Below, piece by piece: positions 28,650-33,691 of a stretch of 33,691 nucleotides of DNA. Position 1 is the stretch's first letter. Every line of letters starts with the position of its first letter. The notes beneath the pieces were generated by a model. The model did not search any database. It was not told where the DNA came from and saw only the letters and a program-made list of their open reading frames with translations. This DNA comes from Methylococcaceae bacterium (GTDB lineage Bacteria > Pseudomonadota > Gammaproteobacteria > Methylococcales > Methylomonadaceae): contig CANNKH010000007.1 in assembly GCA_947504985.1 (NCBI GenBank), positions 1-33,691 of the forward strand, in the 5' to 3' direction. The translations under genes were made by a program, and so were the position numbers.

Positions 28650-28915
28650 CCGATTATCTGACGGGGGAATTATCCATGTATTTTGAAATCAGTCGTGATC
28701 GGGTAATGGTCTGAGTTGTTGATGGTAGAAAGTGTTTCTTTTTTAACCACAGCCTTAATCACTTGATCAGGTGTCCGTAAAAACCGGAGAAGATCAAATT
28801 AATGTAATACCCACGAAAGTTATGATAAGGTTGATCTTGCCATGTAACTAATTAAATAGGCTGAATATCTAAGCAGTTGCAGGTCTAATAAAAATAACTA
28901 TAACGAGGGTATTAC

Positions 28916-29428
28916 ATGAAATTATTAAAAAGCGCAGTCATCGCTACGACATTGGCACTTTCTTTAGGCTCTTTTTCGACAACTGCCGCTGTCTGTTTAG
29001 GGATGGCATGTATGTATAACAGAATGACTCCAGTTGAAGGCATTAACGCTACGTTAGATCAAGTTAATGAAGCATTGGAAGCTATTCAGGTAAGAAACAG
29101 CGGTGGCGCTGCAGGCACTGACAAAGATAGTGACGATCTCATTATCAATACCATCAAAGAAGCCTTGAAATTAAGTAAGGAAATCAATGCCAATGATAAA
29201 CTCGATCGCAATCGTAACCGGGCTAATGATTATTTGAAAAAAGCGCGAGTAGCTGTGCAGGAAGGTGATTTGGCTAAGGCAACGGAGCAACTAAACGAAG
29301 CTGAAAAGCGTTTTTCAGACCTTAAAAGTATGATCGACTTAACTCAGGCCGATAGGGCATCACAACAGACTCACATGCTAAACCGTATTTTGGATACCCG
29401 CGATAGTGCAGCGGGTGCTCGTAAATAA
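28916..29428 (+). CDS. hypothetical secreted helical protein
   Basis: 170 aa; signal peptide, then CLGMACMYNRM and charged helical repeats (RANDYLKKARVAVQEGDLAKATEQLNEAEKRF). Confidence 0.7.
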   Translation: MKLLKSAVIATTLALSLGSFSTTAAVCLGMACMYNRMTPVEGINATLDQVNEALEAIQVRNSGGAAGTDKDSDDLIINTIKEALKLSKEINANDKLDRNRNRANDYLKKARVAVQEGDLAKATEQLNEAEKRFSDLKSMIDLTQADRASQQTHMLNRILDTRDSAAGARK

Positions 29429-29480
29429 TATTTTTTGGTTCTTCCTGAACTTGCGGGATTATCCTGCACTGCTGACCAAG

Positions 29481-29530
29481 CTCTACGACAACCTAACCGC
29501 TTTCTTCAAGTGTTTTAGCTTGTCGTAGAG
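29481..29530. terminator. inverted repeat between convergent genes, possible terminator-like structure
   Basis: CTCTACGACAA (29481-29491) / TTGTCGTAGAG (29520-29530), between the ends of convergent genes; no clear T tract. Confidence 0.4.
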
Positions 29531-29572
29531 ATGTTCTTCAGTAATTATTACCCCCTAAAAATTACGAATAGG

Positions 29573-30466
29573 TTAATACCTTGAAGGTAAACGACTAACG
29601 GATTGCAAATGCCACGGTTGTTCATCTATTACCGCTTCTAATTTGTCCTCGGTGCTATCGTCCAAACCGGTAAAAAAATCCAGTCCAGTTTGTGCTTCTA
29701 TGGTGTCAATACTTGTTACAAATTGCGTTAAAGGTTCTCGGCCGTTCACCGTTTGCGGGACTAAAAAACCCAGTGCAACCGCCTTTGTTGTTGGCGTGGC
29801 TTCGGTGATATAAATTTTGTAAAACGCATCGGGTATTTCTACCCTCCAATCAGAGTTTAGACGTTCAACTGCGCCCTTAAAAACAGGTCCCGTAATAACC
29901 CAGACTTTGCTAAATAATTTTGCAAACCTATCAACTTCCACTTCTTCTAAGCGCTGCCATAATTTTTGATTCAAATTAGGTTTTTGTGGCGTAATGTTAG
30001 TCATCAAAAAGCTATCTATCTGCCCTTGTTTACCATAAAGACGACTGATCGCGTAATTCGGTGCCATGTGTCCACGGTCATAACCACTTTTTTGATAACT
30101 CTCATGACTAACGCGATTAATACAGCGCCAATCGGTTTCAAAACGGCTGGGGCGCTTTAACGAAGGTTGATTTTCAGCAGCCGATGTTAGCGCGTATTCC
30201 ACCCAGAGCGGGTTACCGCGTAAATCAGAATACCCTAGAATAAACCCATGATTGCGGAAGATACGAAACCAAGTATCACTATTGCCTGGCGCTAGCGCTT
30301 GCGGCTCGCCCTGATAAAGCAGTGCAGGCCGAGCAAGCTTGACCTCATAAGCGTAACCGCCCAAGCTCAGTGCAACAATAATCAATAATAAGGCAGGCTG
30401 TTTGTAAGCAAGACGGCAAAGCCCACACAGCAAGCTAAACCAGATAGTTTTTTGTCTTTTTCTCAT
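29573..30466 (-). CDS. DNA/RNA non-specific endonuclease, N-terminally membrane-anchored or exported
   Basis: 297 aa; DRGHMAPNYAISRLYGKQGQIDSFLMTNITPQKPNLNQKLWQRLEE with N-terminal hydrophobic segment. Confidence 0.94.
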   Translation of the reverse strand: MRKRQKTIWFSLLCGLCRLAYKQPALLLIIVALSLGGYAYEVKLARPALLYQGEPQALAPGNSDTWFRIFRNHGFILGYSDLRGNPLWVEYALTSAAENQPSLKRPSRFETDWRCINRVSHESYQKSGYDRGHMAPNYAISRLYGKQGQIDSFLMTNITPQKPNLNQKLWQRLEEVEVDRFAKLFSKVWVITGPVFKGAVERLNSDWRVEIPDAFYKIYITEATPTTKAVALGFLVPQTVNGREPLTQFVTSIDTIEAQTGLDFFTGLDDSTEDKLEAVIDEQPWHLQSVSRLPSRY

Positions 30467-30591
30467 TTAGCCGTTTTTTCGTAGACGGCATCGCGCACCG
30501 ATGCCTTGAAACACGAAGATATAGAAGGGATAAAGCTGTTTTCTGGTAACTATTCAGACCCCTGCCAAAAATTACGCTGTAAACATAGACC

Positions 30592-30718
30592 TCCCCCTTT
30601 GAAAAAGTACCCAAAGGGCATAAAGGGGACTGAGGGGGAGAGCAACGCGAGGGGGCGTATCTAAAAAATCTCCCCTAACCCCTTTTATGCCCTTTGGGTA
30701 CTTTTCCAAAGAGGGGGA
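30592..30718. repeat. 127-bp long imperfect inverted repeat (~45-50 bp arms)
   Basis: TCCCCCTTTGAAAAAGTACCCAAAGGGCATAAAGGGG... pairs with ...CCCCTTTTATGCCCTTTGGGTACTTTTCCAAAGAGGGGGA. Confidence 0.8.
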
Positions 30719-30793
30719 CTGATTACTTTCAATGTTAGCTGATTTCGAATCTACAGAGGTAACAGGCACTAAATCAAGGTTACTAAATCGTTG

Positions 30794-31609
30794 CTAGCGA
30801 CGATAATTATGACCGTAAAAAATCTCGGTGACTTCCCGTCGTAGCTTCTTTTCAATCTCGGCTTTTTTAGCCGCCGTCAGATTACTTTCTTTCTCAAACA
30901 AATAATTTTCCAGCTCTGTTTCTTTAAGCATCATTTTGGTGTGAAAAATATTTTCCTGATACACATTCACATCGATCATCTGATAGCTTTGCTGAGTGTC
31001 TTTGGCAATATAATTTTGGATAGACGTAATATTGTGATCGATAAAATGCTTTTTACCCGAGATGTCTCGAGTAAAACCACGCACGCGGTAATCCATAATA
31101 ACCACATCAGACTCAAAGCTATGAATCAGATAATTAAGCGCTTTTAGTGGCGAAATACGACCACAAGTGGAGACATCAATATCCGCACGAAACGTGCTGA
31201 TACCACTATCAGGATGACTTTCAGGATAAGTGTGAACAGTAATATGGCTTTTATCCAAATGCGCTAGCACTGTTTCAGGCAGTGGCCCCGGGGATTGGCT
31301 ATTCATGTTCGAAGGCGGTGCCACATCACCCTCAGAAATCAGCATAGTGACGCTGGCGCCTTGTGGATCATAATCCTGATGCGCGATATTTAGAATTTGC
31401 GCACCAATGATCTCAGCAACATCTTTCAGGATTTGTGTCAGCCGGATAGCATTATAGGCTTCATCAATATATTCGATATAAGCCTGTTGCTGTTCAGCGG
31501 GAGCATAACAAATATCGTATATATTGAAGCTCAGTGACTTTGTTAGATTGTTAAAACCGTGTAATTGCAACTTGTTCAATTCATTAAACCTCAATAACTT
31601 CAAAATCAT
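30794..31609 (-). CDS. speD: S-adenosylmethionine decarboxylase (E. coli-type)
   Basis: 271 aa; [40 protein letters not shown] (autocleavage Lys-Ser), [14 protein letters not shown]. Confidence 0.96.
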   Translation of the reverse strand: MILKLLRFNELNKLQLHGFNNLTKSLSFNIYDICYAPAEQQQAYIEYIDEAYNAIRLTQILKDVAEIIGAQILNIAHQDYDPQGASVTMLISEGDVAPPSNMNSQSPGPLPETVLAHLDKSHITVHTYPESHPDSGISTFRADIDVSTCGRISPLKALNYLIHSFESDVVIMDYRVRGFTRDISGKKHFIDHNITSIQNYIAKDTQQSYQMIDVNVYQENIFHTKMMLKETELENYLFEKESNLTAAKKAEIEKKLRREVTEIFYGHNYRR

Positions 31610-32000
31610 GGGTGATTTCCACCGATTTACCGAGCATAATCGCCGCAGAACAATATTTTTCTGCAGACAATTTCACGGCACGTTCAACAGCGGATGCCTT
31701 TAAATCACGCCCACTAACGACAAAATGCAGATGAATCTTACTAAACACACTCGGTATGGCATCAACGCGTTCGGCAGAAAGCTCAGCAACACAACTCACT
31801 ATATTATTTCTGCCTTTTTGCAGAATTTGCACGACATCGAAGGATGAGCAGCCTCCCAACCCCAGTAATATCATCTCCATCGGGCGTATGCCCATATTGC
31901 GCCCACCGTGATCAGGCGGGCCATCCATTACAACCGCATGGCCACTGCCAGTTTCTCCGACAAACATAACACCGTCGACCCATTTGACTGTTGCTTGCAT
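31584..32000 (-). CDS. OsmC family protein
   Basis: 138 aa; [57 protein letters not shown]. Confidence 0.93.
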   Translation of the reverse strand: MQATVKWVDGVMFVGETGSGHAVVMDGPPDHGGRNMGIRPMEMILLGLGGCSSFDVVQILQKGRNNIVSCVAELSAERVDAIPSVFSKIHLHFVVSGRDLKASAVERAVKLSAEKYCSAAIMLGKSVEITHDFEVIEV

Positions 32001-32128
32001 TTATTTGCCCTAAAAAAAAGACGCATAGGATAGCACACAATATTTATTCATAACCTTTCGATATTGATTTTTTGTTACAATTCTGCACACTTTCAAAATG
32101 TATAAAATGGACACTGGACAACACGGCC

Positions 32129-32791
32129 ATGACATCAAGCTTTCCCAAAGATCTATATAGAAAAGAAGCCTTAGAAAATTTTTTGCAGCTATGCCATAAA
32201 AAAACTTATCCCGCCAAAACCTGTATTTTTAGGCCAGGCGATCACGACGATAAGCTTTATTTCATCATTGAAGGCTCGGTCAGTGTGAGTGCTGAAGATG
32301 ATGAGGGCAAGCAAGAATTGATGCTGGCCTATCTTAATAAAAATGAATTTATCGGCGAAGTTGGTGTTTTTAATGCCACCAAAGAAACCCGACAAGTCAC
32401 CATTAAAGCACGTAGCGAATGCCATTTGGCCGAAATAAGCTATGAACGTTTTCGACAAGCACTCAAAAAAGAATTACTGGAATACGCCCCAGATTTGCTT
32501 TGCTTGATCGGTTATCAATTGTCAGCGCGGCTTTTGATTACCAGCCGTAAATTTACTGATCTGGCTTTTATGGATGTAGAAGGACGGATTGCCCGAATCC
32601 TGCTTGATCTTTGTAAAGAACCTGATGCCATAACCCATCCTGAAGGTATGCAGTTACATATTTCTCGCCAAGAAATAGCCCGCTTGGTGGGATGTTCAAG
32701 AGAAATGGCGGGGCGTGTTATAAAAGAGTTGGAAAATAAAAAATTGATTACTGCACACGGTAAAACTATCGTTGTGTTTGGTACACGCTAA
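32129..32791 (+). CDS. Crp/Vfr-like transcriptional regulator (start likely ATG 32129, not 32072)
   Basis: cNMP domain (IIEGSVSVSAEDDEGKQELMLAYLNKNEFIGEVGVF) and HTH (ISRQEIARLVGCSREMAGRVIKELENKKLITAHGKTIVVFGTR), close to E. coli CRP C-terminus. Confidence 0.92.
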   Translation: MTSSFPKDLYRKEALENFLQLCHKKTYPAKTCIFRPGDHDDKLYFIIEGSVSVSAEDDEGKQELMLAYLNKNEFIGEVGVFNATKETRQVTIKARSECHLAEISYERFRQALKKELLEYAPDLLCLIGYQLSARLLITSRKFTDLAFMDVEGRIARILLDLCKEPDAITHPEGMQLHISRQEIARLVGCSREMAGRVIKELENKKLITAHGKTIVVFGTR

Positions 32792-32827
32792 AATAACCAC
32801 TCATTAGTTTTACTGAGAGAAAAGATT

Positions 32828-32998
32828 ATGACTGACTATAAAAAATACCAATGCAACATTTGTGAACACATTTATGATGAAGCTGAAGGCGATCCCGATT
32901 CCGACATTGCACCAGGCACGTTATGGGAAAACATTCCCGATGATTGGCGTTGCCCCAAATGTGGAGTAGAAAAAAGCGAATTTGAATTAATGGCTTAA
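32828..32998 (+). CDS. rubredoxin (not in the supplied ORF track)
   Basis: 56 aa: MTDYKKYQCNICEHIYDEAEGDPDSDIAPGTLWENIPDDWRCPKCGVEKSEFELMA; CxxC...CPxCG iron site. Confidence 0.97.
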   Translation: MTDYKKYQCNICEHIYDEAEGDPDSDIAPGTLWENIPDDWRCPKCGVEKSEFELMA

Positions 32999-33027
32999 GG
33001 TAACACTCGGCGGATAGACTAATAAAT

Positions 33028-33063
33028 AAGCACTCCCCCCTTTGAAAAAAGGGAGAAGTGCTT
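33028..33063. terminator. stem-loop downstream of rubredoxin, possible terminator
   Basis: AAGCACTCCCCCCTTT / AAAGGGAGAAGTGCTT with two mismatches, no T tract; shares CCCCCTTTGAAAAA with the 30592 element. Confidence 0.45.
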
Positions 33064-33109
33064 ACCTGATTTTTAACTGCCCCCTTCATTTAGAAGTGTC
33101 CGATTCTAT

Positions 33110-33691
33110 TTAAGTCTGTCGATACTTTGTTTTATCCTTAAGGCGCATGGTTTCGGTTATATCTTTGCCTATTCCGCAGTAGCCGGTAAAGCGGCCCGAA
33201 GGGTCGAACATCGGTTCACCGCTTACCATTAAATATTGCCGTGAGCCATCAGGATTCGCCAAGCTGTAAATGAAATCCAGGAACGGTCGTCTGGCTGCCA
33301 GGTTTGCTTCAAGTATTTCGCGCTCGTTTTCATTCCAGCGTGCCCCGTGGTCATCCCTGATGCTACCCAAGGTGTCATCAAAGCGGATACCCAGCATCTC
33401 AAGCACCGCACCAAAAACATTGGTGAAATGCCCATGCTCATCCTGCTCCCAATACCAGTCAGACGATAGCTCCGTCAAGCGGCGAAAACGCGCTTCGCTC
33501 TGCCTCAATTCTGTCGTCCGTTCCAACACCGTTTGTTCCAACAACTTGTTGTAATTATCAAGTTTTCTGTATAACAGCCGCACTTCCAGAATGTTATGAA
33601 TACGCGTCTGTACTTCGATCAGATCAAAGGGTTTGGCAACAAAATCTTTCGCTCCGGCAGCGAGCGCCTTCAACTTATGACTGGGTTGAGC
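33110..33691 (-). CDS. response regulator receiver (C-terminal part) with PAS domain, truncated at the window edge
   Basis: AQPSHKLKALAAGAKDFVAKPFDLIEVQTRIHNILEVRLLYRKL (receiver end), then PAS (RFRRLTELSSDWYWEQDEHGHFTNVFGA...GYCGIGKDITE); frame stays open to base 33691. Confidence 0.88.
   Translation of the reverse strand, partial: AQPSHKLKALAAGAKDFVAKPFDLIEVQTRIHNILEVRLLYRKLDNYNKLLEQTVLERTTELRQSEARFRRLTELSSDWYWEQDEHGHFTNVFGAVLEMLGIRFDDTLGSIRDDHGARWNENEREILEANLAARRPFLDFIYSLANPDGSRQYLMVSGEPMFDPSGRFTGYCGIGKDITETMRLKDKTKYRQT

Noticed and set aside
1-33691. CRISPR array, tRNA or rRNA genes, prophage or intact transposase
   Set aside because: No regularly spaced direct repeats, no tRNA/rRNA-like sequence, and no transposase, integrase or phage structural ORF recognised on reading.

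Overview
Gammaproteobacterial chromosomal segment (methanotroph-like by gene content; the taxon is an inference). The central feature is a ~12.6 kb locus (9105-21720) around an Anbu-type proteasome-like peptidase. On the minus strand it carries three different transglutaminase-like proteins, a MinD/ParA-type P-loop ATPase and a fused circularly permuted (CP) ATP-grasp/alpha-E protein. Divergently, on the plus strand, it carries a second, split CP-ATP-grasp + alpha-E pair. This matches the predicted amidoligase/transglutaminase/Anbu peptide-modification system, whose biochemical function is largely unknown. Unusual points are two sub-systems placed back to back, an embedded P-loop ATPase, and a divergent intergenic region with a candidate terminator-ended small RNA. 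Flanking modules: comEC and DUF2062; a selenouridine module (mnmH + FAD-oxidoreductase/SelD fusion); cca and yajQ; an arsenosugar-type cluster (arsS, TVP38-FAD-oxidoreductase fusion, two glycosyltransferase-type genes); a DNA/RNA non-specific endonuclease; speD/osmC; a Crp/Vfr-like regulator; rubredoxin (missed by the ORF track); and an edge-truncated response regulator/PAS protein. Several palindromic intergenic elements and a relic resembling a type I restriction subunit are also present. All calls were made by reading the sequence; no database search was run.
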